Shown here piece after piece: positions 1 through 11,705 of a stretch of 64,000 bases of DNA (positions within the stretch are counted from its first letter, which is position 1; each line of letters starts with the position of its first letter). Made by a program: the position numbers and the translations under genes. Source of the DNA: Aedes albopictus (lineage: Eukaryota > Arthropoda > Insecta > Diptera > Culicidae); contig NC_085138.1 in the NCBI RefSeq assembly GCF_035046485.1, forward strand, positions 449,353,204 through 449,417,203, written 5' to 3'. The notes beneath the pieces were generated by a model, which had not been told where the DNA came from, did no database searches, and worked only from the letters and a program-made list of their open reading frames with translations.

Positions 1-570
1 GCTGCTTTCACTTTTCTACCCTTCTTATGGTAGAATGAGGGGACGATGATGTTGATGTTTTTAGGTTGAGTAGAATAGCAATGTTTCTGAATTGAATATC
101 TACATACTGTAATGAAGAAAGACGTGCAATTGCAGATACTATATCTTTTATTCTGCCATAACTTGCTAGCTACATAAATCACAGCCTGCTACAGTTCGGC
201 CATCTTGACGTAACACATAGTCCTCGAATGTCAGTTTCCATATTGCCTTTTTATAAAACTCTAACTCGGTGGCATATATATTCCGATGCTTTAATGCTGT
301 CTTTTTCATTAAAGCACGCTTGAGTTTCTTGTTTGCGCCACAGATAGCCTTTTGCATACATTAACTCCTCTCGTAGACATTCAAGCTCGAGAATAATGAG
401 CGATAATACCTCTTCAAGAGCTCCTTTCTGACTCCTTCAACAAACAGTTAGGTTTTTGTATAAATTGGTCCTTCGACAATCCTCTCCAAGTTGGAGCTTT
501 ATTTTGAAATTATCTCAAATTTTATTGAGAGTAACATGCTACCCCCAGATCGCTACCAGGTGTTTTTGTC
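1..570. other. unclassified AT-rich intergenic DNA
   Basis: No convincing gene, RNA or repeat was recognised here. A 63-codon open frame on the minus strand (357-166) has no recognisable domain and no splice or promoter context, so it is not called. Confidence 0.4.
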
Positions 571-693
571 GACTATTTGGCCTAACGACCTATTCGGCCT
601 AACGACCTATTCGGCCTAACGACCTATTCAGCCTAAAGACCTATTCGGCCGAACAACCGTTTCGCCCATATGACCCTTTCGGCCTAACGGCCT
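571..693 (+). repeat. 17-bp tandem repeat (CTATTCGGCCTAACGAC)n
   Basis: About six to seven copies of a 17-bp unit near CTATTCGGCCTAACGAC. The first copies are nearly exact and the last ones (CGCCCATATGACC, CGGCCTAACGGCC) are diverged. Related CGGCCAAATGAC motifs recur at 4755-4800 and 5240-5310, so the unit belongs to a dispersed family. Confidence 0.8.
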
Positions 694-706
694 GCTCCCG
701 TAAACT

Positions 707-872
707 TAACCCAAAGTTGGCAAATATTCCAAAAAATGAATATAAACTTACGGCAGTGTCGCTGGAAATTGGGTCGACCAAATTTTAAGATCAGAGCGGT
801 AATATAACCTATTTTCTACTGGCCTCCAACTGCTTTTTGCCGCACCTGGATAAAAAAAAATCTAGGAAAAAA
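707..872 (+). mobile_element. internal fragment of the 11.7-kb foldback MITE family
   Basis: This matches the middle of the MITE at 11706-12253 (both contain GTGTCGCTGGAAATTGGGTC and the following CTATTTTCTA block) but lacks both terminal repeats. Its right side runs directly into the SINE that starts at 876, so either the SINE inserted in the MITE or the MITE was truncated first. Confidence 0.7.
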
Positions 873-875
873 GTT

Positions 876-1060
876 GGGCTTCGTGGCCGTGCGGTTAGCG
901 GCGTCAGTCGTTTAGGCGTATTGTGAGTGCCACGGAGTGAGGAAAACGAAAAATCCTTCATTGGTCCACTGGGTGTTCCGTGTTGTCCGTTGCCTAATGT
1001 TAATGATTGTTCAGTCTGTGCAACCTCTGGTTGAAGACGGTGTAGTGTCTTTTTTTTTTA
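876..1060 (+). mobile_element. tRNA-derived SINE, internally deleted copy
   Basis: It aligns with the fuller copy at 50396-50613: the same GGGCTTCGTGGCCGTGCGG head, the same GTTCCGTGTTGTCCGTTGCC body and a T-rich end after GGTGTAGTGTC. This copy lacks about 40 bases between GGAGTGAGG and AAACGAAAAATCC. The gap removes the box-B-like GGTTTGATTCCC, so the internal pol III promoter should be dead. Confidence 0.75.
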
Positions 1061-3214
1061 TTTAGTAAATTAACTCTTGATGTAGGGTATCGGGATGCTT
1101 CGTAGGCATGGTCCCCTCGTTCGGCCTATCTTAACGTAAACCAAAAACTCAAACAAACACGCATAACTGAATATTGGAAAAGCTATGCGCCAAACAACTG
1201 TAACATTTCGTTTCAATTTTAGCACTTTGGAGCATAAAAATTGAATGAAATTGTCACTTTGTTTAGTTTTTGTAGACGCCATGATTCGTCGGCTTAGTGG
1301 GTAGTCTTACACGTGATCATAAATGGCATGATTTTGGAACATTTCGAATTGACTTTTCAATAACTGAACATTTGATGCGACGGTTAAAGACGCTATTTTG
1401 AACTTGTATATTTGTTTTCAACGAATAATAATTATTTTACAAATTTACTGTGGGCCGAATATTGAGGACATTTTTTTTTCACTATGTACACAAATCTTGG
1501 CCCATCAGTAAAGTGACGTCAACAACACCGATAAAGTGATGTCAACAACATTCCTTACGTAAGAACCAGAAAGAACGAACAGGAAAAAAGATTTTGTGTG
1601 CGTTGACTTTAAAAATATAAGACAATATAGGGTTGTGTTGTTTTTTTAACTAAATTTAGAAAGAACTTGAGTTTAAGTGATTTATTTTTAGTTTTTTGAA
1701 AATTTGGCTCCAAAAATGTAATTTGAAAGTAAGATTGGTGAACAAACAGTGATAATACTCCAGCAGGAATATTAAAAAGTGAGATAACAAGTGGTTCAGC
1801 ACTTGGAAAGGCAATAGGCCAACGTTGTATCCACTAATAGGCCAATTTGTGTACCATAGACCAACGTTGCATACCATCGCATCGAATATTTTCAACGTAA
1901 TTAAGTAAATTCTTAAATATTTACGATAGTTTACTTTCAATTGGTGAAATATGCATTGCCTAGAGTGCGTAAAAGGGTCAAAATATTATTTCTAGTGCTA
2001 TTAATTCATGAGATATGGTCAAAATTGTCAAGTTGGCTTGCAAATTAGGCCAAGGAATGGTACATATACCCTATCAGCCAAAAGTTTGGGGTCACTTCCG
2101 AAAAACATGGAAAAGTGATTTGGTGATATCTTCGTCGTCTATAGTTCAATTTTATTTCTTTTTGGTTTATTTCAAAACCATTTCTAACTATTGATCGAGA
2201 GTGTATATCGCATGGGCCATAAATTAAGTACGTTACGGCCACAGTAGGGAACCTTCAAAATATGTCACTATCAATGTTCTACAGTTTGATGAAAAAAAAC
2301 TAATTGTAAAAATGGTTACGAGAGGATGGAGTTCGAGTAATACCAATATGATTGTACCTATTACAACAAGATATTTTTTTTTGCAAATAGTAGATTTTCT
2401 GACAATATTGCACAAACAACAATATTGAAAAGTTGCAAATGAATCAAAGTTTTTTGAGTTTTGATGATAACTTCAACCAGGGATAGCGCACAATAAAGTC
2501 TGCTATCAACACTCCTAGCAACGTTTTGACGCTTTCTAACTATTCTACGAAACGTTTCTTATTGATGATCTGACTTCTTATTTCCAGTTTTTTTGTGCGT
2601 GGCTTTTAATTTTAGCCTCCCTCATTTTCATAGATCTTAGAAAAAGAGAGGTTCCGATCATTAAAGATAAAAATATATTCAATCCGGCCTGATTAATGTC
2701 AAATAGCAAAACTAGCTGCTTACAAGTATCATATCCGTAACTGATCTTAATACTCCTCCTAAATTAAAAACAAACAATTTCAATCCATGACTACGGCAAC
2801 TGTGCAACGGCGACTTCAAAGCATACCTGTTATTTAGGCACATTTAATACAGAAATAATCCACATGACCAAGCGAGGACGAATGTGTCACGTTTATTGCA
2901 ATTAAACCAGTGGAAAATTCACCAGGCAATTATACAGATTTATTTGTCTACCAATTGTGCGAGAGCACTCCAGACGAAATTTATTCAACTGTGCTTTGAT
3001 GCCAATCACTCCAGTATGAGAGGCAGATCACTCAAAATAACTCTGTCTGTGCAATTGCGTTGCGGAGCGTTACGTTGCGTGGTAACGGAGTAATTCGTAG
3101 ATTGCATACTGGCAGTTGTCATGCTAAAATCTTTAATACTCTTATTTAAATTAATTATGTGAATCTATTAGGGAATGAACAGCTATCCAATGGGAGATTG
3201 AAGTTTAAAAGACA
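1061..3214. other. unclassified intergenic DNA
   Basis: AT-rich sequence with short open frames only. The segment 2040-2220 has ends (CCAAAAGTTTGGGGTCAC and GATCGAGAGTGTATA) that resemble the terminal repeats of the Tc1-like MITE at 11706-12253, so it may be a decayed relative. Nothing else was recognised. Confidence 0.35.
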
Positions 3215-4750
3215 TGACAACTTTCATTGCCGGCCATTTCCATCGGTTTAGCAGATCAACTACCAAGCGAGCTTCTAAAATACGGTGGAGAAGCACTGGT
3301 AAGAGCACTACACTGGGTCATTACCAAGATTTGGGAGGAGGAAGTATTACCGGAGGAATGGATGGAAGGTATCGTGTGTCCCATCTACAAAAAGGGCGAC
3401 AAGTTGGATTGCGGGAACTACCGCGCGATCACACTACTGAGCGCTGCCTACAAGATACTCTCTCAAATTTTATGCCGCCGTCTATCACCGATTGCAAGAG
3501 AGTTCGTGGGGCAATATCAGGCTGGATTTATGGGTGAACGCGCTACAACGGACCAGATGTTCGCCATCCGCCAGGTGTTGCAGAAATGCCGCGAATACAA
3601 CGTGCCCACACATCACTTGTTTATCGATTTCAAATCGGCGTATGATACAATCGATCAGAACAGCTATGGCAGATTATGCACGAATACGGATTTCCGGATA
3701 AACTGATACGATTGATCAAGGCGACGATGGATCGAGTGATGTGCGTAGTTCGAGTATCAGTGACACTCTCGAGTCCCTTCGAATCTCACAGAGGGTTACG
3801 GCAAGGTGATGGTCTTTTGTGCTTGCTGTTAAACATTGCTTTAGAGAGTGTAATTAGAAGAGCGGGGATAAACACGAGTGGAACGATTTTCACGAAGTCC
3901 GTTCAGCTGCTTGGTTTCGCCGATGATATTGATATTATTGCTCGTAAATTTGAGACGATGGCGGAAACGTACATCCGACTAAAGAGTGAAGCCAGGCGAA
4001 TCGGATTAGTCATTAATGTATCGAAGACAAAGTACTTGATTGTAAAAGGTTCCAGGGAGGAATCACCGCGCCCGCCACCCCGAATTTACATCGATGGTGA
4101 TGAAATCGAGGCGGTTGAAGAATTCGTGTACTTGTGCTCACTGGTGACCGCCGACAACGACACCAGCAGAGAAATTCAGAGGCGCATTGTGGCAGGAAAT
4201 CGTGCCTATTTTGGACTCCGCAGAACTCTACGATCGAATAAAGTTCGCCGTAAAACGAAGTTAACCATCTACAAAACGCTGATTAGACCGGTCGTCCTCT
4301 ATGGGCACGAAACATGGACCTTACGTGCAGAGGACCAACGCGCCCTTGGAGTTTCCGAACGGAAGGTGTTGCGTACCATCTACGGCGGAGTGCAGATGGA
4401 AGACGGGACTTGGAGAAGGCGAATGAACCACGAGCTGCATCAGCTGCTGAGAGAACCAACCATCGTCCATACCGCGAAAATCAGGAGGCTACGGTGGGCG
4501 GGTCACGTCATCAGGATGTCGGATAGCAACCCGACTAAAATGGTTCTCGAGAATCATTCGACCGTTACAAGAAGACGTGGAGCGCAGCGAGCTAGGTGGG
4601 TCGACCAAGTGGAGGACGATCTGCGGACCCTATGCAGAGTGCGAAACTGGAGACAAACAGCCATGGACCGAGTGGAATGGAGGCGGCTACTATGTACAGC
4701 AGAGGCCACCCCGGCTTTAGCCTGACCGGTAAGGTAAGGTAAGGTAAGGT
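3215..4750 (+). mobile_element. RTE-clade LINE (JAM1-like), 5'-truncated, frameshifted
   Basis: Two overlapping frames make one reverse transcriptase. Frame 2 (3227 to about 3665) gives the fingers (CPIYKKGDKLDCGNYRAITL), GQYQAGFMGERATTDQ and the first catalytic aspartate in FIDFKSAYDTID. Frame 1 (about 3667-4725) gives GLRQGDGL, the catalytic FADDIDII box, and a long C-terminus ending in LLCTAEATPALA. A single-base loss near 3662-3668 joins the frames, so the copy is dead. The endonuclease domain is missing. The 3' end is a short (GGTAA)n tract, as expected for RTE elements rather than poly(A). A close relative lies at 48293-49153 on the minus strand. The clade call rests on remembered similarity to Aedes JAM1. 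Confidence 0.85.
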
Positions 4751-4890
4751 ATTTTCATCGGTTTCGGGTAATTTGGTCGAATGCCGTTTGGCCGAAAATG
4801 AATTATGAACTCAAGTGATAATGCCACTGTTCTCCACACCAGTATAACTTGAAAGAATAGCCTATGTTTCAAAGAAGGATAAATCTCCGC

Positions 4891-5107
4891 ACAGCTAGTC
4901 GCGTTCGGCAATTCTTACCAAAATCTGAACTGCTGAGCGTTCAGTAATGAGTCTTTACCGAAATTCTGTTAAAAAAAATACCAAATTACGGAAAAATGTT
5001 ATCGTGTATCTGTCCAACTTTAACGAAGTTCGGTAAAAGTTACTAGCTTTTTTCCGGTAAAACAAACTTAAAGTATTAGCGAAATTGACGATATTTTCTA
5101 TGTGTGG
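4891..5107 (+). mobile_element. MITE of the TTACCGA-hairpin family, diverged
   Basis: The left end (CACAGCTAGTCGCGTTCGG) is the reverse complement of the right end of the copy at 6429-6657, and the interior carries several TTACCGAAATTC and CGGTAAAAGTTAC motifs. The right end (CTATGTGTGGG) is poorly conserved, so the boundary is approximate. Confidence 0.6.
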
Positions 5108-5477
5108 GATAAAGTAATGACAGTTCCAGCGCTTACTAATTTCTGAATGATAAAACTAAAAAGAATTGCGTATGATTAAAAGAAGAAAATATTTGTGATG
5201 ATCATATCAAAAAGATCTTTTAAATTCCTTTGATTTTAATTCGGCCAAATGACCCATTCCACCAGATGGCTACGGCCAAATGGCGTTCGGCCAAATGACA
5301 CACGACCAAATGGTCGTCCATCTTCTTCGTTACCAAAATTTGTAGAAAAAGACCCGATGATATGACACCTACCTTATGAGAGGCTAGCGACTCACTGTAA
5401 AATTACTCTACTGTCTATCCAGGGGTTTATAGATCATGCTCCGCGGTGCACTTAATGCACCGCAGATCTTTGATTTA

Positions 5478-5757
5478 GGGCCCATATAGCCGAGGCGGTA
5501 AACGCACGGGTATTCAGCATGACCATGCTGAGGGTGACGGGTTCGATTCCCAGTCGGTCCAGGATCTTTTCGTAAAGGAAATTTCCTTGACTTCCTTGGG
5601 CATAGAGTATCTTCGTGCCTGCCACACGATATACACATGCAAAATGGTCATTGGCAGAGGAAGCTCTCAGTTAATAACTGTGGAAGTGCTCATAGAACAC
5701 TAAGCTGAGAAGCAGGCTTTGTCCCAGTGAGGACGTTACGCCAAGAAGAGAAGAGGG
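5478..5757 (+). mobile_element. tRNA-derived SINE (Feilai-like)
   Basis: It starts GGGCCCATATAGCCGAGGCGG. Box A is TAGCCGAGGCGG and box B is GGTTCGATTCC, about 50 bases apart, followed by a tRNA-unrelated body and an AAGAAGAGAAG tail. A CTTTGAT motif at 5468-5474 and 5765-5771 is a likely short target duplication. A second, nearly identical copy is at 51770-52038. The name Feilai is from memory. Confidence 0.85.
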
Positions 5758-5771
5758 AGAAGACCTTTGAT

Positions 5772-6428
5772 AAGTACATCGTGGCACTTCATAAATTCAA
5801 CCTCACCTTATATTATTATTCGACTTTTGAATATACTTCTTGATTGCTAAACATCAAGGGAAGAAATCTAAAACAACACAAGAAGGAAGTCACACGGCAA
5901 TACAATTTGAAGGTATTCCAAGTGATAGCGATCATCCCAATTAACGCCGGGGTATCAACATCGAGTTCAAAAGAATCCAGGAATATGTTCATGAGATAGT
6001 TCCCTCCCAGATATTCGCAAAAAGATGAAACTTGCCAAAAATCTTGTCAGAAATACCAAAACGATTTTTTCGAGAATTAATGGGAATCCAAAACAAGATA
6101 CATTTTACAAGAAATCCATCGAGTATTTTAAACATATTCAACAAAAATCTCACAAGTAATCGACGTTTTCCAAACTTCCTACTAAAACCGTGCTTATAAT
6201 TTTCAATAGAATTTTCGCCCTATCTCCTTAGTTGACCAAGAAATCTGGCAGAAATCTATTAGTAATGCACCAAAGTTCTGATCTCTACTGAAATTTGCCA
6301 TGAATATCTCCAGAAATAAAAATCTAAAAATTGTCTTAGGTAAGCGTCTGCCATAAAAAAAAATCATCATTCAGGAGTGAACGCAGGCCCACGCAATGAT
6401 TCTCGTTATAGAAATCTGCCAAAATTTA
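5772..6428. other. unclassified intergenic DNA
   Basis: AT-rich sequence with frequent AGAAATC and CCAAAA motifs but no clear repeat unit, gene or element. The short CGGCCAAATGAC repeats lie to its left, at 5240-5310. Confidence 0.35.
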
Positions 6429-6657
6429 CACACTTAGGAAAAATCACCGACTTCGGTAATATTTTACCGAAATCTCAACCGTTAAGTTTTTTACCGGAGA
6501 AATTCGGTGACGTTTACCGAACTTCGTTAAAATTTGACAGATAAACGATAACATTTTACCGAAATTTGGTAATTTTTACAGAATTTCGGTAAAAAACCAT
6601 TACCGAACGTTCAGCTGTTGAGATTTCGGTAAAAATTACCGAACGCGACTAGCTGTG
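6429..6657 (+). mobile_element. MITE of the TTACCGA-hairpin family
   Basis: The ends CACACTTAGG and AGCTGTG are flanked on both sides by TA (6427-6428 and 6658-6659), as in Tc1/mariner-type insertions. The interior is a chain of direct and inverted TTACCGAAATT / AATTTCGGTAA motifs, so a transcript would fold into several hairpins. It has no coding capacity. Confidence 0.75.
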
Positions 6658-6953
6658 TACATATAAATATAATTACAATAATGACACTACGAATCACTTT
6701 GAGTGCTATCTCACTCAATATTTCGAAGCAACTCAGTATTGTCCTAGCAAGAAAATGTACAAATATACGATGTCACCCAAAGCTTTTACAAATAACGAAA
6801 AAAAGTCAGTGTAGTAATCATATCATTGTTATAAAAATATACCAACGACGATAGTATGCACCTTGAAGTCAATATAAAAAACGACAGTTTTTTTGTCCAA
6901 ATTTAAATTGTATATTTTGACAGGAATGAACAGGTGCACTGCGAATCAAATAA

Positions 6954-6976
6954 TAGCTTAGCTTAGCTTAGCTTAG
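6954..6976 (+). repeat. (TTAGC)n simple repeat
   Basis: Four TAGCT units run directly into GACTGACTGCACACATC. They may mark the end of a dispersed element, but no partner end was found. Confidence 0.5.
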
Positions 6977-7797
6977 ACTGACTGCACACATCTATGGTTG
7001 CTATTCCGTGATTGACCCGAACCAATGACAGTTGCACAATGAATTAACTGAATAATTGACTGGGAGTGGTCAATATTCTCACTGTGCACGCTTCAGATAC
7101 TCTCTTTAATGATACAATAACGGCGCCGGCCACGTCCTTGCAGTCAGGTTCGAAGAGGGAAGGAATATTAGTAACAACCTTTGTTAAGTGAAGGCCCGCG
7201 TTTACCGCTGCGACTCCACCAAAGGCTGCAGGAAGGAGTGTTTGTTAGTGGGAAAGGTATCGTTGGGTCTGGATTCACTTTGATAAGTAATATGGCCTTC
7301 GTGTCATGCTGGTTGGCGCGCTATTGTTTGCTTTACGCGGAAAGCAAACAATCGACCACCCGCGTCAGGTAGTCGCTTAATATTTACTGCAAACGACGCG
7401 ACAAAATATGCAATCTAACACACTATTATTCGCTTCACTCGGAAAGCAAACAATGCACTAAGGGCCAGAATCGCAATCTAGCGGAACTAAATTAATTACT
7501 CCAAAACGAAGCATTTCCGACACATGGTGTCTTCGACAAAGTTTTTTGCCGTCAGCAGGGGCATCTATTGCTTAGAACGTAATAGTTCGCAACTCGTCCG
7601 CATAGGTGGCGCCACCATCTAACTTCTTTGTTTACGTCATAGAGACTTGGCGTCTTCAGCAAAGTTTTTTATTTTGGCAAAATAAACAACTGTTTCTCAG
7701 ACGTCAAAATTCCACAGCCTACTGTTTTCGAGTTATTTAAAAAATAAAAACCAATCAATGAAAAAACACATTTTTAACCTTATTTTGACATTTTTAC

Positions 7798-9604
7798 TAG
7801 AAACCATGTGAGTTTATTTTTTTTTCCTAATGCATGTGTGTCAAACTAAACACATTGTATGGGAATATGTTGAATATTATCATTTCTCTAGGATTTTATC
7901 GCAAATATTTAATAAGATCATCGAAACCGGTGTTTATCCCGATTGCCTAAAAGTAGCCAGGGTTGTTCCAGTGTTCAAATCTGGTGATGCAAACGATGTG
8001 AGCAACTATAGGCCTATCTCAACCTTATCTACGTTTAACAAAATACTTGAAAAATTGCTCATCAATAGACTAGTACCATTTCTCAATCAACACAATATTC
8101 TGTATAAATTGCAATACGGATTTCGACAGGGAAGCAGTACCGAAACGGCAGTTTCTGAGTTATTGGACGATGTAATTAAGGGAATAGATAGCAAGAAATT
8201 AGTTGGAGCCCTCTTTTTAGATTTACGTAAGGCGTTCGATACATTAGATCATACGATTCTGCTCAAAAAACTTGATGCATACGGAATTCGAGGTATTGCT
8301 AACGAAATAATATGTAGTTATTTAACAAATAGAAAACAATATGTCTCAATTGATGATTCTGTTAGTTCTTTTATGCCAATTACGGTAGGTGTACCTCAAG
8401 GGAGCAATATTGGACCGTTGTTGTTCTTACTGTATATCAATGATCTGGGTAATATTCAGTTAAAAGGTGTGCCGCGCCTTTTCGCTGATGATACAGCACT
8501 TTTCTATCCACGTTGTGATATAGAAACAGTTGTAGCTGATATCAATGAAGATTTGAGAATCCTATCTAAATATTTGGCATCGAATTTGTTGTCGTTAAAT
8601 CTCTTAAAAACTAAATACATGGTTTTTCGTTCTCCAAGAAAGCTCGTTCAAAATAATATTGCAGTTAACCTTAATTCCTGTGTTATTGAAAAGGTAGATT
8701 CATTTAAGTATTTAGGATTGTATTTGGATGAAACTCTTTGCTGGTCCGAGCATATTAGACATGTAGAGAAGAAAGTAACATCACTTTGTTCCATTTTACG
8801 GAAAGTTAGTAGCTTTTTGCCTCGCAATATACTGCTTAAATTTTATTTTGCCCATATCCACTCAGCATTCAACTATTTGATCATTGCGTGGGGTCGTGCT
8901 TGCAAATCTCATTTAAAAAAGCTCCAAACCCTCCAAAATAGATGTTTGAAAACAGTTTTTGGAAAACCGTTTTTATTCCCATCTTTACAGCTTTACTCTG
9001 ACAGTACACATTCCATACTTCCTATAAATGGTCTGTGTGAATTGCAAACAGCTTTATTTGTTTATGATACACTTCACAGAGATAACTTTCACCACAATGT
9101 TCAAATGCCTTCTATTTCTCATCGATACTCCACGAGACGTCCCAATAATCTACATCAAAGCAGAGCTTGTACCGCACTCGGGCAAAAAAGAATTTCGATC
9201 GTTGGTCCCATAATTTACAATAAAATCCCTGATGAGCTTAAACAAATAACTAACCGTCATACCTTCAAAAAGAAATTAAAACAACACTATAAATTGCATG
9301 TTTCCAGCATTCTTGGTTAAGAAATTTTGCACCTCCTATCACAAACAAGTCTTTAATTAAATATTATTCTTTAATTTATTTGTATAAACTTTAGTTGAAA
9401 GTGGCTCCCTTAAAAGGAACAATCGGTTCCACTGGGATGTCACACCCAACACTATCAATTCTTTGCTATTAATTTTGTTATATATTTGTTTTTTTAATTT
9501 TTTCTTTGCTGCATAGAGTTAAGATAGTTGCGTCCACTACCAGGGAACTCTCTGTGCGAGTTTTTTGGTGTGGGGGATAGTGGCGGGTAAAAAAAAAAAA
9601 AAAA
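7798..9604 (+). mobile_element. non-LTR retrotransposon (CR1/L2/Jockey-like), 5'-truncated, poly(A) tail
   Basis: An RT-bearing LINE inserted in the left arm of the foldback element at 7453-11021. The left edge is where the arm stops matching its partner, after GACATTTT. The right edge is a run of about 18 A residues ending near 9604, after which the arm resumes with ACTCAAAATAAAAATAC. Upstream ORF1 and endonuclease regions are absent, so this is a 5'-truncated insertion. Confidence 0.8.
7830..9320 (+). CDS. reverse transcriptase ORF of a LINE, 496 codons, uninterrupted
   Basis: RNA-dependent DNA polymerase of a non-LTR element. Recognisable blocks in order are VVPVFKSGDANDVSNYRPIS (about residues 45-64), YGFRQGSSTETAV (about 96-108), the first catalytic aspartate in FLDLRKAFDTLDH (D131), GVPQGSNIGPLLFLLYINDL (about 187-206), and the catalytic FADD at 218-221. 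A thumb region and a conserved C-terminal domain follow, ending in a normal stop. The first about 20 residues have no RT similarity, and the stated ATG is probably not a native start because the element is 5'-truncated. There is no stop or frameshift in 1.49 kb, which points to a fairly recent insertion. The clade assignment is tentative. Confidence 0.85.
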   Translation: MHVCQTKHIVWEYVEYYHFSRILSQIFNKIIETGVYPDCLKVARVVPVFKSGDANDVSNYRPISTLSTFNKILEKLLINRLVPFLNQHNILYKLQYGFRQGSSTETAVSELLDDVIKGIDSKKLVGALFLDLRKAFDTLDHTILLKKLDAYGIRGIANEIICSYLTNRKQYVSIDDSVSSFMPITVGVPQGSNIGPLLFLLYINDLGNIQLKGVPRLFADDTALFYPRCDIETVVADINEDLRILSKYLASNLLSLNLLKTKYMVFRSPRKLVQNNIAVNLNSCVIEKVDSFKYLGLYLDETLCWSEHIRHVEKKVTSLCSILRKVSSFLPRNILLKFYFAHIHSAFNYLIIAWGRACKSHLKKLQTLQNRCLKTVFGKPFLFPSLQLYSDSTHSILPINGLCELQTALFVYDTLHRDNFHHNVQMPSISHRYSTRRPNNLHQSRACTALGQKRISIVGPIIYNKIPDELKQITNRHTFKKKLKQHYKLHVSSILG

Positions 9605-11189
9605 ACTCAAAATAAAAATACAAATTCGTTAAAACAGTGTGAATTTCAAGCCTTAATATCTCACAAAGCGCAAAAAATCGCAATTTAAAATTTTCAGCAA
9701 ATACGAAGCAATACTAGGTGAACATACTGTAAAAAATTTGGAGAGGTATTTTTTGGTGTTTTTGAGATAATAGCTTTTTAGTAACAGTATAAATATAAGT
9801 AGTGTCAGCATGTAACTTTTTACTGTTACACATTAGAGAGTTTATATCTTTGAAAAAGTTGTTCATTTTGACTAAATAAACAACTCTTTCTTAGACGTCA
9901 AAATTCCTCGGCCTACTGCTTTCGAATTATTGCATATAAATTAGACTATATTGAGAAAAAATGACAATTAAACACATTTTGATGCAATAACTATTTTTAT
10001 TGTTTTTACTTTTACGATACATAGGTCATGAACATGTCAGTTTCGTGGAGCTACAGTTTCACAATCTTCGACCAACGTCCTTTCCATCCAGGAACAGATC
10101 CACGAGCTTTCGACAAGATATTTCGCGCTCTAAAATTTAAAAAGGTTGACAAAATTAATTAAGCATGAAACATTTTGAAAAATACATGCCATAAATTAAA
10201 AGATATCTTGACCCATGCTGAAATAGTAAACTGACATTTGCTTGAGCTACTATGTATCGTAAAAGCAAAAACAATAAAAAAAAGTTCATAGTATTGCATC
10301 AAAATGTGTTTTAATATCAATTTTTTTATATATATATTATATACAATAATTCGAAAACAGTAGGCCGTGGAATTTTAACGTCTAAGAAAGAGTTGTTTAT
10401 TTAGTCAAAATGAACAACTTTTTCGAAGACATAAACTCTCTAATGTGTAACAGTAAAAAGTTACATGCTGGCACCACTTATATTTATACTGTTACTAAAA
10501 AGCTATTATCTCAAAAACACCAAAAAATACCTCTCCAAATTTTTGGCAGTATGTTCACCTAGTATTGCTTCGTATTTGCTGAAAATTTGAAGTTGCGATT
10601 TTTTGCGCTTTGTGAGATATTAAGGCTTAAAATTTACACTATTTTTTCGAATTTGTATTTTTATTTTGAGTTTTTAATGATAATGTCAAAATAAGTTTAA
10701 AAAAGTGTTTTTTCATTGATTGGTTTTTATTTTTTAAATAACTCGAAAAAAGTAGGCTGTGGAATTTCGACGTCTGAGAAAGAGTTGTTTATTTAGCCAA
10801 AATAAACAACTTTGCCGAAGACACCAAGTCTCTAGGACGTAAAACAAAGAAGTTAGATGGTGGCGCCACCTATGCGGACGAGTTGCGAACTATTACGTTC
10901 TAATCAATAGATGCCCCTGCTGATTTCATACAACTTTGTCGAAGACATCATGTGTCAGAAATGCTTCGTTTTGGAGTAATTAATTTAGTTCCGCTAGATT
11001 GCGATTCTGGCCCTTAGTGCAATGGTCACTTAATATTTCGAATCGAACCGCGGAAGCTAGTCGCTAAATATTTAACTGCAAATAACACGACCGAACATGC
11101 AAGCTGACTGTTCACTTCATATGAGAAGCAAACAACTGATCACCCACGCCAGGTGATCATTCAGTGTTGCTACAAAAAACGCGACGCAA

Positions 11190-11425
11190 CGAAATGCCAA
11201 TTTCCGAATAGGGAAAAAGAAAAATCGAACGACCGAAGCAAAAGCACGCGACACCGGCACCCGGACGAAATTCCATTTACACACTGATGCACGCTGAGTC
11301 CGCCGCCGTCGAAATGCTCACTACCGAATAGCAAACTAAATAGAAAAAGAATCGAACCACCGAAGCAAAAGCGCGCGATATCGGCACCCGGACGAAATCC
11401 CATTACACACTGATCTGCTCTGCGA
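11190..11425 (+). repeat. tandem pair of ~120-bp units
   Basis: Two units share GAAGCAAAAGC-CGCGA, CGGCACCCGGACGAAAT and CACACTGAT blocks, the second starting about 120 bases after the first. Just upstream, a different unit containing CTTAATATTTACTGCAAA and GAAGCAAACAA occurs on both sides of the foldback (7375-7450 and 11045-11125), so that element sits in older repeated DNA. Confidence 0.6.
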
Positions 11426-11705
11426 ATCAAATAATTCCCAAAAAGTGCACCTTGAGCCAAAAAGCCTGAAAACCCCTTGTCTATGCAATATGTATATCAT
11501 GACACCCGAGAGCAAAAGTGCATGTAACGTTTGTATGACAGAAGAATTTGATTATTGAGCTGTTGCGGTTTCAAGGAGAAAACGTCAAGTGTAGGCATAT
11601 TTAGCCATTATCTCTGTGAAGTAAAATATATGGTCACAAGCAGAGACAGAGGCAGGCCAAACATAATAGTGCTCCAATGGAAAATATACATAAATGCTAG
11701 ATTTA

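Larger units (their letters stand above)
7453..11021. mobile_element. large foldback (long-TIR) element, split by a LINE
   Basis: The outer arms 7453-7797 and about 10675-11021 are reverse complements, starting at GCACTAAGGGCCAGAATCGC. Inner arms 9605-10000 and 10240-10675 continue the same palindrome, with a loop near 10030-10240. Without the LINE at about 7798-9602 the element is about 1.77 kb with arms of about 750 bp. AAT occurs on both flanks, which may be a 3-bp target duplication. No transposase ORF was seen, so it is non-autonomous. Superfamily is uncertain; a 3-bp duplication would suit PIF/Harbinger. Confidence 0.8.

Noticed and set aside
571..693. CRISPR-like short repeats
   Set aside because: The repeats are contiguous without unique spacers and the genome is eukaryotic.
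5478..5560. tRNA gene
   Set aside because: Box A and B are present but the sequence continues into a SINE body repeated at 51770; no tRNA cloverleaf ending is present.
11170..11460. 96-codon minus-strand ORF with two similar halves
   Set aside because: The halves reflect a ~120-bp tandem repeat; there is no recognisable protein domain.
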